Origin: an uncultured Psychroserpens sp.
GTDB taxonomy: Bacteria; Bacteroidota; Bacteroidia; Flavobacteriales; Flavobacteriaceae
NCBI GenBank assembly: GCA_947489585.1
Contig: CANLEE010000006.1
Span: 186,001 to 250,000 of the forward strand
Length of the DNA stretch: 64,000 nucleotides
Direction of reading: 5' to 3'
Made by a program: the position numbers and the translations under genes. The notes under the pieces were generated by a model. The model did not search any database, was not told the origin of the DNA, and saw nothing but the letters and a program-made list of their open reading frames with translations. Below are positions 17,210 to 25,594 of this stretch, piece after piece; the first letter of the stretch is position 1, and each line of letters starts with the position of its first letter.

Positions 17210-17983
17210 TTATTTGCTTCCTTCTGCTCTTCCTATAAATGCGTCAATATTTTTAGCTTGATCAGATTCTGAAAACTCAGATTTAATTCTTTTATAGTAT
17301 TCTAAAGCTTTAGCTGGTTGACCTAAAGATTCAGCTACACCAGCAGCTTTAAATAAATACATTGGTGTTGTATAGTCATTTGTAGAAGCTTTGATAGCTT
17401 GCTCATAATAACCTAAGGCATCATCTAATTGGTTGAGTTGCACAAAAGCATCAGCAACACCACCTTTAGCAAGTGGGCCAAATACATGGTCATCACCATC
17501 AAAATCACTTAAAAACTTTACAGCATTCGTGTAATCTTTAGTGTTTAAATATGCCATACCTGCAAAGTAGTTCGCTAAATTTCCAGCTGGAGTACTTCCA
17601 TATTCGTTAACGATATCTACCAAACCATATTTTCCTTCACCTCCATTAAGCGCTAAATTATAAAGTGAATCTTTATTAGTAGCCGTTAATGCTTGCTCAT
17701 AATATTTTTGAGCAGTATACATTTCGTTCATTGCCTCTTGAGCTTTTGGCTCAGCAATAAATTTATTGTAACCTAAATATGCTAAGGCAATTATTGCAGC
17801 TAATCCTACAATAATGAAAATACCTTTTTGGTTTTTTGCAACAAAATCTTCAGCTTTATTTGCACCTTCATCTAAGGTGTTAAATACTTCTGCAGTTGTA
17901 GAGTCTTGCTCTAAAACATCTATTGTTTCACCTTTTTCCTTAATAGGCTTTGGTTTGTATCCTCTTTTCTTATATGTTGCCAT
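17210..17983 (-). CDS. Membrane-anchored TPR protein (YfgM-like)
   Basis: A 257-residue protein with a basic head (KKRGYKPKPIKEKG), a short acidic linker, a single transmembrane helix at about residues 53-72 (GIFIIVGLAAIIALAYLGYN) and a periplasmic C-terminal region of TPR-like helical pairs (KYYEQALTATNKDSLYNLAL; YFAGMAYLNTKDYTNAVKFL; ALGYYEQAI; ALEYYKRIK). The arrangement matches the YfgM/ancillary SecYEG translocon subunit type, but binding to the translocon is not shown. It precedes ribH by 15 nt. An exact -7 promoter box lies 20 nt upstream. Confidence 0.85.
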   Translation of the reverse strand: MATYKKRGYKPKPIKEKGETIDVLEQDSTTAEVFNTLDEGANKAEDFVAKNQKGIFIIVGLAAIIALAYLGYNKFIAEPKAQEAMNEMYTAQKYYEQALTATNKDSLYNLALNGGEGKYGLVDIVNEYGSTPAGNLANYFAGMAYLNTKDYTNAVKFLSDFDGDDHVFGPLAKGGVADAFVQLNQLDDALGYYEQAIKASTNDYTTPMYLFKAAGVAESLGQPAKALEYYKRIKSEFSESDQAKNIDAFIGRAEGSK

Positions 17984-18002
17984 AATTCTGTATTTGTGCC
18001 CG

Positions 18003-18010
18003 CAAAAATA
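18003..18010 (-). promoter_or_regulatory. -7 promoter element (TATTTTTG) for the TPR-ribH unit
   Basis: Minus-strand TATTTTTG, an exact TAnnTTTG match, ends 19 nt before the ATG at 17983. It is in a divergent intergenic region shared with the lipoprotein gene at 18092. Confidence 0.5.
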
Positions 18011-18091
18011 AAATTTTTATTGGGATTTTAAAGGTAAATTATTTGTTATTTTTACTTCTTAACCAAAAGTAAGTCTACTTAACCAATAAAA

Positions 18092-18940
18092 ATGAAATTT
18101 AAGCTTCCAATTTTAGTCTTCGTTTTTAGCATTTTTGCTTGTTCTCCCAATGAAGACTTAGTGTTAAACTCAGAAAATATCAAGGCACTAAACGCATCTA
18201 TTACACATGATTATAGAATTAAAAAGTATGTGACATCTAATCGTGAAAAAACATTGGTAAATATTGATTATATATTGAATAACCAATTAGTGGAACAGCT
18301 TGGAAAAGCGTCTCGCAAACAATTAATATATAATAATGGAAGGCTTGAAAAAATTATCCAGTGTAGATTTAACAACTGTAATAGTCCATATTATGAACTC
18401 TTGAATTATGATGACAATGGGAACTTATTGGGTTCATCAATGATTAATACAAAAGAGTCCGGAGATATTGAAACATTAATAAATGAACAAACCAAATATT
18501 ATAATGCTGATAATGTGTTGGTAAAAGAACGTGTAGATAAAGGTAGCGATGTAAACTCAAATCCGTTTGAAACTTGGAAAACATATACGTATAAAGCGAA
18601 TAGAATAGCTACTGAAATACAAGTTAGAAATCAAGATACCATTTGGATTGGAACGTATAGCTATGACCAAGATAATCGACTTAAGAAAATAAGCAGAACT
18701 AACGACACACTATTTGATAATGACACTTTTACATACAATAGTAAAGGGCTACTCGTCAAAAAAACACGAGAAAGCAATGTTCATAAAATTGCTAAAAACA
18801 CGTCTTTCAGTGTGCATAATACGACTACAGTTTATGTGTATAATGATGCCAATAAATGCATTAGTGAAACCATATATAATCATTTAGGGCAAACGCATCT
18901 CGAATTTAATTATCAAATAGAGAAAAACAATTATAACTGA
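18092..18940 (+). CDS. Putative lipoprotein with YD-repeat-like region
   Basis: A 282-residue protein with a lipobox ending FACS (lipid-modified Cys17) followed by PNED, an acidic +2 to +6 context like those reported for surface lipoproteins of Bacteroidota. The rest is built of short beta segments of YD-repeat character: YNNGRLEKIIQ, YDDNGNLLGSS, YNADNVLVKER, YSYDQDNRLKKISR, YNSKGLLVKKTRE and YNDANKCISETIYN. These resemble the carbohydrate-binding RHS/YD repeats, which here would be few and isolated. No enzymatic motif is seen. It precedes recF by 57 nt but is unlikely to be functionally linked to it. Confidence 0.8.
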   Translation: MKFKLPILVFVFSIFACSPNEDLVLNSENIKALNASITHDYRIKKYVTSNREKTLVNIDYILNNQLVEQLGKASRKQLIYNNGRLEKIIQCRFNNCNSPYYELLNYDDNGNLLGSSMINTKESGDIETLINEQTKYYNADNVLVKERVDKGSDVNSNPFETWKTYTYKANRIATEIQVRNQDTIWIGTYSYDQDNRLKKISRTNDTLFDNDTFTYNSKGLLVKKTRESNVHKIAKNTSFSVHNTTTVYVYNDANKCISETIYNHLGQTHLEFNYQIEKNNYN

Positions 18941-18997
18941 TAAAAAACAATTATCTTTCAGGTTGAAGTTTCAAACAAAAATCCTTCTAAATAGTTT

Positions 18998-20077
18998 ATG
19001 ATTTTAAACACGTTAAGCTTAGTCAATTACAAGAATTTTGAAAGTCAAGATTTTAAGTTTGATTCTAAAATTAATTGTTTTGTTGGCTCCAATGGTGTTG
19101 GAAAAACAAATGCGCTCGATGCTATTTATCATTTATCCTTCGGAAAAAGCTATTTCAACCCCGTAGCGACTCAAAATATTAAACACGACGAAGACTTTTT
19201 TGTTGTAGATGGCATTTTCGACAAAAATGATAAAGCAGAAAAAATTGTCGTATCGCTAAAACGCGGACAAAAGAAAATGATTAAACGCAATGGAAAAGCT
19301 TATGAAAAATTTAGCGATCACATTGGGTTTATACCATTAGTTATTATTTCACCCGCTGATCGCGACTTAATTATTGAAGGTAGTGAAACACGTCGTAAGT
19401 TTATTGATAGTGTTATTTCTCAAAGTAACAAAGGGTACTTAACAAATTTGATTAATTATAATAAAGTGTTGTCTCAGCGCAATGCCTTACTAAAATACTT
19501 TGCTCTTAATAATACCTTTAATGCACAAACCCTTGAAGTGTATAACGAACAATTGGATAGCTACGGAAGTGAGATTTTTAAAACGCGTGATGAATTTCTA
19601 AAAACGTTTATTCCAATTTTTAAAGCACGCTATGAAGCAATAAGCAATAATAATGAAGCCGTCAATCTAGAGTATAAAAGTGACTTATTTGATGATGACT
19701 TAACATCGCTTTTAGCAAAAAGTGTCAATAAAGATAAAGCTTTGCAATATACAAGTGTTGGAATTCATAAAGATGATTTAAGCTTTCAAATTGAAACCTA
19801 TCCAATTAAAAAATTTGGAAGTCAAGGGCAACAAAAATCGTTTTTAATTGCATTGAAATTAGCGCAATTCGATTTTATAAAACAACAAAGTGGCGTGACA
19901 CCATTACTCCTGCTTGATGATATTTTTGATAAACTTGATGAGAATCGTGTGGCACAAATAATTAGTTTGGTGGATAATGATGATTTTGGGCAGTTGTTCA
20001 TTAGTGACACACATGCCGAACGCACCGAAACTGTAGTAAAACAAATTCACCAATCGTATAAAATCTTTAAACTATGA
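18998..20077 (+). CDS. recF: DNA replication/repair protein RecF
   Basis: A 359-residue SMC-like ATPase that loads RecA at gapped DNA in the RecFOR pathway. Walker A is GSNGVGKT at residues 30-37, the ABC signature region is [17 protein letters not shown] (about residues 267-284) and Walker B is [13 protein letters not shown]. The start is an ATG preceded by AT-rich sequence with no SD motif. Unlike in many bacteria there is no dnaA, dnaN or gyrB nearby. Its last 4 nt overlap the start of a lipoprotein gene, followed by a DUF721 gene, an arrangement I associate with Flavobacteriaceae. Confidence 0.95.
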   Translation: MILNTLSLVNYKNFESQDFKFDSKINCFVGSNGVGKTNALDAIYHLSFGKSYFNPVATQNIKHDEDFFVVDGIFDKNDKAEKIVVSLKRGQKKMIKRNGKAYEKFSDHIGFIPLVIISPADRDLIIEGSETRRKFIDSVISQSNKGYLTNLINYNKVLSQRNALLKYFALNNTFNAQTLEVYNEQLDSYGSEIFKTRDEFLKTFIPIFKARYEAISNNNEAVNLEYKSDLFDDDLTSLLAKSVNKDKALQYTSVGIHKDDLSFQIETYPIKKFGSQGQQKSFLIALKLAQFDFIKQQSGVTPLLLLDDIFDKLDENRVAQIISLVDNDDFGQLFISDTHAERTETVVKQIHQSYKIFKL

Positions 20078-20490
20078 GGACGTTTGTAATTCTATGTTTT
20101 GCCTTAGTATTATTTGGATGTTCTGAAAACCCTGAAACTTTCATTCAGCATATTAATGGTTATTGGGAAATTGAAGAAGTCACATTAAGTGACGGTACAA
20201 AAAAAGAATACACGTATAATGATACTATAGATTATATAGAGCTTTCAGATAGTTTAGCAGGTTTCCGCAGAAAACTAAAACCAAATTTTATGGGCAAATA
20301 CGAAACGTCGAAGAGTATCGAAACGTTCAGTATAAAAATAGAACACGACAGTCTTAATGTGTATTATAAAACACCTTATGCCAATTGGAAAGAGACGATT
20401 TTAAAAGCTAATGAAACCCAATTAATCATAACAAATGCCAATAAAGATATGTATCTTTATAAACGGTATCAACCCCTTGATTTAGAGTAA
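20074..20490 (+). CDS. Putative small lipoprotein, possible lipocalin-like domain
   Basis: A 138-residue protein with a lipoprotein signal (lipobox LFGC, Cys16, then SENPE). After it, [20 protein letters not shown] opens a region with the look of the lipocalin-like domains (GxW...) often seen in Bacteroidota lipoproteins: GxW near the N-terminus followed by alternating beta strands. No ligand or partner can be named. It overlaps recF by 4 nt (ATGA) and the following DUF721 gene by one nt (TAATG), so it is translated from the same transcript. Confidence 0.78.
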   Translation: MRTFVILCFALVLFGCSENPETFIQHINGYWEIEEVTLSDGTKKEYTYNDTIDYIELSDSLAGFRRKLKPNFMGKYETSKSIETFSIKIEHDSLNVYYKTPYANWKETILKANETQLIITNANKDMYLYKRYQPLDLE

Positions 20491-20786
20491 TGGCAAAACG
20501 ACAAAATAATCACCTACCTATAAGTGACATCCTCAAAGAATTTGTGGATGCAAATAAGTTACAATCGGGTTTAGACAAGGTTGATGTTAGAGATGCTTGG
20601 GCGAAAATGATGGGAAATGGTGTTAATAATTATACAACCGACGTTACATTAGATAGAGATGTATTGTATGTCGCTCTAAGCTCTAGCGTGCTTCGTGAAG
20701 AATTAAGCTACGGAAAACAAAAAATTATTGATATGCTTAATGAGTCTATTGGAAAGGAAGTTGTAAAAAAACTAGTCTTGAGATAA
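20490..20786 (+). CDS. DUF721 (DciA-like) protein
   Basis: A 98-residue basic protein of the DUF721 family. Family features are the N-terminal ISDILKEFVDANKLQSGLDK helix, VRDAWAKMMGNGVNNYT, and the strand-rich end DRDVLYVALSSSVLREELSYGKQ. DciA, a DUF721 member, is the ancestral loader of the DnaB replicative helicase in bacteria that lack DnaC, so a role in replication initiation is a reasonable inference but is not shown here. It is coupled to the lipoprotein gene and lies in the recF cluster. An 81-nt gap with no terminator follows. Confidence 0.85.
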   Translation: MAKRQNNHLPISDILKEFVDANKLQSGLDKVDVRDAWAKMMGNGVNNYTTDVTLDRDVLYVALSSSVLREELSYGKQKIIDMLNESIGKEVVKKLVLR

Positions 20787-20867
20787 CGCCTCTATTGTAA
20801 TGACAGTTCATTCTCTAGCACCAACTCTCAAAATATTTCAGTAAATTCATACACTAACTCAAATTAC

Positions 20868-23282
20868 ATGAAATACATCAAACTCATAACCACTTTGGTA
20901 CTCACCTTAGTGGTATTTTATTGCCTCAATACAAAACTGGGTTCGGTTCCTCCTATCGGAAAATTTCTAAATCCAGTTAGTGGTGTCTGGCAAAATGATA
21001 CGAATGAGGATATCTCCGGAAATGTAACCATTAAAGGTTTATTGGCGCCTGTTACCATACATTATGATACCCAATTAATTCCGCACATCTTTGCTGAAAA
21101 CGATACCGACTTATACAAAGCGCAAGGCTATATCACAGCTAAGCATCGCCTATGGCAAATGGAATTTCAAACACATGCAGCGGCTGGTCGACTCTCCGAA
21201 ATCATAGGTAATATCGCTATAGATTATGATCGTAGTGAACGAAGACGAGGCATGGCTTATGGCGCAGAAAAAGCTTTAGAGAAAATGCAAAATGATCCTG
21301 AGGCCATAAAATTCTTAGAGGCATATCGCGATGGTGTCAATAGTTATATCGAAACTTTAGATGAAAAGACAATTCCAGTAGAATACAAACTCCTTGATTA
21401 TAAACCCGAACGCTGGACGATTAAAAAAACGGCTTTGTTACTTATGTATATGACGAAGATGCTCGCTGGTGGCGATGACGATTTAGAATATACGAATGCC
21501 TTGCGCAAATTCGGAAAGGATCGATTTGATTTACTATTTCCAGATTTTTTTGATGTTAATGAACCTATTATTCCAAAAGATACTGACTGGAGTTTTATTG
21601 ATGTTGCCCTCACACCAACACCTCAAAGTGAATTACCACTCGATTCCATTCCTGAAACTATAGAAAAACCACATCCAGATAATGGTAGTAATAATTGGGC
21701 AGTTTCTGGAGCGAAGTCTACAACAGGCAACCCAATTTTAGCCAACGATCCGCATTTGGGTTTAAATTTGCCTTCTATTTGGTTTGTGATGCAACTTAGT
21801 ACACCAGAATACAATGCTATGGGAGCAACATTACCTGGCGCTTTAGGCATTATTTCTGGGTTCAATAATCATATCGCTTGGGGAGAAACAAATGCGACTC
21901 GAGATGTTTTAGATTGGTATAAAATAGAATTTAAAGACGCAACGAGAACACAATACAAGCATGACAACCAATGGAAAAATACGACGGTTAGAATTGAAGA
22001 AATCAAAGTGAAAGGCGCAAAAACAATTCTCGATTCTGTAATCTATACACATCATGGTCCAGTAACCTATGATCATACATTTAAAAGTGATAACCCTAAA
22101 GCGGGTTACGCGATGAAATGGGTTGGCCACATTGGTGGTAATAATCAGCGTCCATTTTTAGAGTTGAATAGCGCCAAAAATTATAACGATTATGTCAACG
22201 CCTTGAAAACATATACAGCACCTGCTCAAAATTTTGTATTTGCTTCTACCGAAGGGGATATTGCACTTTGGATTCAAGGCTTATTTCCAAACAAATGGAA
22301 AGGTCAAGGCAAATTTTTAATGGATGGCACAAATCCGGAACATGACTGGCAAAGTTATATTCCGCAAGCATTTAATGCTCATGTAAAGAACCCAGAACGT
22401 GGTTTTGTGAGTTCAGCCAATCAACATCCTGTCGATGAAAATTATTCGTTTTATGTATTCAATGATGGTTATGAAACCTATCGTAATCGTGTCATTAACG
22501 ATTTCTTTAGATCAAAAGATAAGTTCAGCGTTGACGACTTTAAAGCCTTACACAATAATAACTACAATTTAAAAGCGGCCGAGCTTTTACCAACAATGCT
22601 TAAATCGATGGATGTGACTTCATTGTCTTCGCAAGAACAAGAAATTTTCAACGAAGTGAAGTCTTGGGATTTTAATAATGACATTGAAAAAGTAGGGCCA
22701 AGTATTTGGAGAGCCTGGTGGTATAAATTATATCCAATGATTTGGGATGAATTTGATAGTGATGATGAAGCGATGACTTCCCCTTTTACCTATCAAACCA
22801 TTTATTTACTAAACAATTATCCTAACGATCCTTTTATGGATATCGTAGATACACCAGAAAAAGAAACGGCAAACGATTTATTTCTATTAGCATTTAAAGC
22901 GGCTTCAAAAGAGTTAATCGATTGGAAATCAAAAAATGGCGATTACAATTGGCAAGTGTATAAAGCCACACGTGTTGGACATTTACTTCAAGGCTTACCT
23001 GCATTTTCAAGATTTGATTTACCCATTGGAGGTGATGCCAATATTGTGAATGCCACATCAGAAACACACGGGCCATCATGGCGAATGATTGTTGAAATGA
23101 GTTCACCTCCAAAAGCTTTAGGGATTTATCCTGGTGGTCAATCAGGAAATCCAGGCAGTCAATACTATGATAATATGATTGACGATTGGGCCGCAGGAAA
23201 CTATTATAAGCTCAATTTTATGCAAAACGCAGACGCTAGTGGAAATATCATGGCGACACAAACTCTAACACCTTCAAACTAA
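20868..23282 (+). CDS. Penicillin acylase family protein (Ntn-hydrolase)
   Basis: An 804-residue exported Ntn-hydrolase precursor. The N-terminal LITTLVLTLVVFYCL segment is a signal peptide or anchor. The family normally cleaves itself to free an N-terminal Ser nucleophile; here this is Ser274 within DNGSNNWAVSG, so the alpha chain would be residues of about 40-250 and the beta chain from 274 to the end. Other family signatures: AQGYITAKHRLWQMEF, NDPHLGLNLPSIWF and HHGPV. The substrate (beta-lactam, N-acyl homoserine lactone, cyclic lipopeptide) cannot be told from the sequence. The stop overlaps the next start (TAATG at 23280-23284). Confidence 0.93.
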   Translation: MKYIKLITTLVLTLVVFYCLNTKLGSVPPIGKFLNPVSGVWQNDTNEDISGNVTIKGLLAPVTIHYDTQLIPHIFAENDTDLYKAQGYITAKHRLWQMEFQTHAAAGRLSEIIGNIAIDYDRSERRRGMAYGAEKALEKMQNDPEAIKFLEAYRDGVNSYIETLDEKTIPVEYKLLDYKPERWTIKKTALLLMYMTKMLAGGDDDLEYTNALRKFGKDRFDLLFPDFFDVNEPIIPKDTDWSFIDVALTPTPQSELPLDSIPETIEKPHPDNGSNNWAVSGAKSTTGNPILANDPHLGLNLPSIWFVMQLSTPEYNAMGATLPGALGIISGFNNHIAWGETNATRDVLDWYKIEFKDATRTQYKHDNQWKNTTVRIEEIKVKGAKTILDSVIYTHHGPVTYDHTFKSDNPKAGYAMKWVGHIGGNNQRPFLELNSAKNYNDYVNALKTYTAPAQNFVFASTEGDIALWIQGLFPNKWKGQGKFLMDGTNPEHDWQSYIPQAFNAHVKNPERGFVSSANQHPVDENYSFYVFNDGYETYRNRVINDFFRSKDKFSVDDFKALHNNNYNLKAAELLPTMLKSMDVTSLSSQEQEIFNEVKSWDFNNDIEKVGPSIWRAWWYKLYPMIWDEFDSDDEAMTSPFTYQTIYLLNNYPNDPFMDIVDTPEKETANDLFLLAFKAASKELIDWKSKNGDYNWQVYKATRVGHLLQGLPAFSRFDLPIGGDANIVNATSETHGPSWRMIVEMSSPPKALGIYPGGQSGNPGSQYYDNMIDDWAAGNYYKLNFMQNADASGNIMATQTLTPSN

Positions 23283-23638
23283 TGAGTAAACAGAATAGTA
23301 TAAACTTTGTCGTCACAATCATAATCGCATTAATTCTATCTCAATTTTTGCCATGGTGGTCAGTCATGGTTGCAGGATTTGTCTCTGCCTTATTTTTTAG
23401 TTTAAAAAAAGCCGCTGTCTTTTTTGTGCCGTTTTTAGCTATACTACTCTATTGGTCTGTCTATGCTTTTATAGTAAGTAGTGTTAATGATTTTACACTT
23501 GCCAAAAAAATTGCTGTGCTCCTACCTTTAGGCGGCAATCCGTATGTACTCATATTAGTTACAGGCATCATTGGCGGCTTGGCTGCTGGTATATCTGCTC
23601 TACTTGGGAAACAACTAAGCATGCTGGCTGGACGTTGA
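23282..23638 (+). CDS. Small hydrophobic membrane protein
   Basis: A 118-residue protein consisting almost wholly of four predicted transmembrane helices (NFVVTIIIALILSQFLPWW; SVMVAGFVSALFF; AVFFVPFLAILLYWSVYAFI; PYVLILVTGIIGGLAAGISALLG). It has the composition of small Bacteroidota membrane proteins of unknown function. Its start codon overlaps the stop of the penicillin acylase gene, so it is likely expressed with it, but no functional relation is evident. A 113-nt spacer to the next gene holds no obvious terminator. Confidence 0.75.
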   Translation: MSKQNSINFVVTIIIALILSQFLPWWSVMVAGFVSALFFSLKKAAVFFVPFLAILLYWSVYAFIVSSVNDFTLAKKIAVLLPLGGNPYVLILVTGIIGGLAAGISALLGKQLSMLAGR

Positions 23639-23751
23639 AATATACGTAGTTCTACGTATTGACTCTTATAAAAAAATAAAATAACTTCGTTTAAACATCT
23701 AGTATAAGTCATTAAAACTTGAAAACAATGTACTGGGAATAAATTTATGAC

Positions 23752-24552
23752 ATGAGTAAAAATGCAAAGAATAGCCTATGGTTATTAATTGTGGACAAAT
23801 TAATAATTGCTGGAATCTTAGTTCTTGGTGTTGCTTACTTTGATGGTAAGCTGATTAAACTTGATAGTGCTCTTTCTGAAAATCGTGAAATAAGGTTAGA
23901 AGAATTCAGGAGCCAATTAGAACGAGAAAGAGAGAGAAATTTAGAGAAATTTAAACACACATTGACCGAAATTAGAGATGAAAACAAGTCAAATCGAGCT
24001 CTGCATCAACAAACATTCGATCATGCCTTTCAATCACAACAACGACTCATTAAATTTCAACAAAGTAAAGAACTTGAAACATTAAAAGAAAAAAATAAAT
24101 TTGAAAATGATATTAGTATCATAAAAATTGAAAAACAACTAGCTTATTTAGAGAAGCAATTGAGTGAGTTTTATTGGCCAGTCAGAGTAAGGTTTGAGAA
24201 AAATAATGCAATATGGTATATGATGTCAAAAAGGCAAATTGGTGGAGTTTTAGATTCAATAGTTCTTGCTAATCATCTTGAAATATTAGATATACTAGAA
24301 AACAAGCTTCATCTAGCTGCTCCAGATAAGGATCTTGAAACAAGAATCGGGAATTATATTAACCATGTTGAAATTTTTCGTGCAATGAGATTGAGTGGAA
24401 ATACGAAAGAATACCCAGGTGATATAAATTCTTCATTTGATTATAACGAACAATTTTCGCAACAAGTTAAGAATCAATGTGACTCATTACAAGCATATTA
24501 CAATAGACTAATTCTCGAGCACCAATCTTTAATGCATATTGATCCTAATTAA
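23752..24552 (+). CDS. Membrane-anchored coiled-coil protein (accessory module, gene 1)
   Basis: A 266-residue protein not matched to a named family. A transmembrane helix (LLIVDKLIIAGILVLGVAYF, about residues 11-30) is followed by a highly charged coiled coil of about 100 residues (for example LEEFRSQLERERERNLEKFK and IKIEKQLAYLEKQLSEFY), then a helical C-terminal domain beginning YWPVRVRFEKNNAIWYMM, a tract I have seen in other uncharacterised bacterial proteins. It is separated by 20 nt from the next gene, whose product also has a membrane helix and resembles an effector-associated domain. The two together look like a small accessory unit between the penicillin acylase operon and ndk. Defence-related signalling is possible but unproven. 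Confidence 0.75.
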   Translation: MSKNAKNSLWLLIVDKLIIAGILVLGVAYFDGKLIKLDSALSENREIRLEEFRSQLERERERNLEKFKHTLTEIRDENKSNRALHQQTFDHAFQSQQRLIKFQQSKELETLKEKNKFENDISIIKIEKQLAYLEKQLSEFYWPVRVRFEKNNAIWYMMSKRQIGGVLDSIVLANHLEILDILENKLHLAAPDKDLETRIGNYINHVEIFRAMRLSGNTKEYPGDINSSFDYNEQFSQQVKNQCDSLQAYYNRLILEHQSLMHIDPN

Positions 24553-24572
24553 TAATCAAATTGAAATTTAAG

Positions 24573-24920
24573 ATGTCCAATAATATTTTAAATAATGTTC
24601 AAAAATTAGTAGCCTCTGATAAAACTGATCAAGCACTAAAATTACTTCAAAATAATTCTTTTTTTATTTTAAATTTCAATTTAACTATACTCAGAAACAG
24701 GTATTTTCGACTTAAAAAAAACATAAATAGGGGAACAATTACTCATGATAAAGCAAATATTGAATTAAATAGAATTAATAAAAGCATTCTTAGTTTGGCT
24801 GTGGAAAATGAAAAACCATGGTTTTATCGCAGGGCTTTTCTAAGAGCTTTTATAGTAATATTATTATTACTAGTTTTAATCATTGTATTTAAAATAGTTA
24901 GTGAATCTTTAAATTATTAA
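24573..24920 (+). CDS. EAD11-like domain fused to a C-terminal transmembrane helix (accessory module, gene 2)
   Basis: A 115-residue protein: helical domain at residues 7-80 and a transmembrane helix at about 91-109 (RAFIVILLLLVLIIVFKIV). I chose ATG 24573 (MSNNIL) over the TTG at 24561, which adds only four residues. The helical part follows the pattern of effector-associated domain 11 (EAD11) of bacterial conflict systems: a first helix V-KLVASDKTDQALKLL, then ILRNRYFRLKKNINRGTIT followed by NIELNRINKSILSLA. EADs mediate adaptor interactions between effectors and sensors. This is recalled family knowledge, so a profile search is needed. Here it is fused to a membrane anchor rather than to a catalytic domain, and it follows a coiled-coil membrane protein. 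Confidence 0.65.
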   Translation: MSNNILNNVQKLVASDKTDQALKLLQNNSFFILNFNLTILRNRYFRLKKNINRGTITHDKANIELNRINKSILSLAVENEKPWFYRRAFLRAFIVILLLLVLIIVFKIVSESLNY

Positions 24921-24976
24921 AATAGATTTATTTTTAACTTATTGTATAATAAATCGCTATTTTTCTGTGTGTATTC

Positions 24977-24998
24977 GGAAAATCCTAGCGGATTTTCC
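24977..24998. other. Perfect 9-bp hairpin with a TAGC loop
   Basis: GGAAAATCC (24977-24985), TAGC (24986-24989) and GGATTTTCC (24990-24998) form an exact inverted repeat. It is not followed by a T run on either strand, so it is not a standard terminator, and lies between the EAD-like gene and the bidirectional terminator before ndk. It could be an RNA structure, a binding site or a dispersed repeat. Confidence 0.5.
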
Positions 24999-25037
24999 TC
25001 TGGCTCGTTTTCTTTTACTCTAGCCAATAACAAACAA

Positions 25038-25064
25038 AAAAGCGCAACCAATGGTTGCGCTTTT
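25038..25064. terminator. Bidirectional terminator between the accessory module and ndk
   Basis: AAAAGCGCAACC (25038-25049) pairs with GGTTGCGCTTTT (25053-25064) around a 3-nt loop; A and T runs flank it on both sides, so it can end transcription from the plus-strand EAD-like gene and from the minus-strand ndk gene. Confidence 0.8.
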
Positions 25065-25086
25065 CATATATTATAGAATGTTCTAA

Positions 25087-25506
25087 TTAAAACATATCTC
25101 TACCTGAGAAATGGAATGCACCTTCAATCGCTGCATTTTCATCGCTATCACTTCCGTGAACTGCATTTTCTCCCATAGATGCTGCATATAATTTTCTAAT
25201 TGTTCCTTCTGCTGCTTCAGCAGGATTAGTTGCACCAATTAAGGTTCTGAAATCTTCAACTGCATTATCTTTTTCTAAGATTGCAGCAACAACAGGTCCT
25301 CTAGTCATGTACTCTACTAACTCACCGTAAAATGGTCTTTCACTGTGAACTGCATAAAATGCCTGAGCATCTTGAGTGGTCATCTGTGTTAATTTCATTG
25401 CTACGATTCTAAAACCTGAAGCTGTTATTTTTTCTAAAATTGCACCAATATTCCCTTTTTCAACAGAATCTGGTTTAAGCATTGTAAATGTTCTATTTGT
25501 TGCCAT
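25087..25506 (-). CDS. ndk: Nucleoside diphosphate kinase
   Basis: A 139-residue cytoplasmic enzyme that passes the gamma-phosphate of ATP to NDPs through a phosphohistidine. The catalytic His is His117 in ENAVHGSDS; the nucleotide-binding stretch [16 protein letters not shown] (residues 6-21) and the [17 protein letters not shown] core are intact. The length fits the family. It is monocistronic: a bidirectional terminator follows it and a -7 promoter box (25528-25535) precedes it, divergent from the NrnA-like gene. Confidence 0.97.
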   Translation of the reverse strand: MATNRTFTMLKPDSVEKGNIGAILEKITASGFRIVAMKLTQMTTQDAQAFYAVHSERPFYGELVEYMTRGPVVAAILEKDNAVEDFRTLIGATNPAEAAEGTIRKLYAASMGENAVHGSDSDENAAIEGAFHFSGRDMF

Positions 25507-25527
25507 TTGATTTTTTTATTTGAGCTG

Positions 25528-25535
25528 CAAAAGTA
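25528..25535 (-). promoter_or_regulatory. -7 promoter element (TACTTTTG) for ndk
   Basis: Exact minus-strand TAnnTTTG match ending 21 nt before the ndk ATG, in the divergent region with the NrnA-like gene. Confidence 0.55.
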
Positions 25536-25580
25536 ATACATTTCTTTAAAATTTCAGTATAAACCAATATTAAAAAATTG

Positions 25581-25588
25581 TATCTTCG
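25581..25588 (+). promoter_or_regulatory. Possible -7 element (TATCTTCG) for the nrnA-gldI unit
   Basis: TATCTTCG differs from TAnnTTTG at one position and ends 6 nt before the ATG at 25595, which would put the transcription start at or next to the start codon. The same one-base variant (TAACTTCG) lies upstream of the DUF6503 gene. Confidence 0.35.
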
Positions 25589-25594
25589 TCCTCT

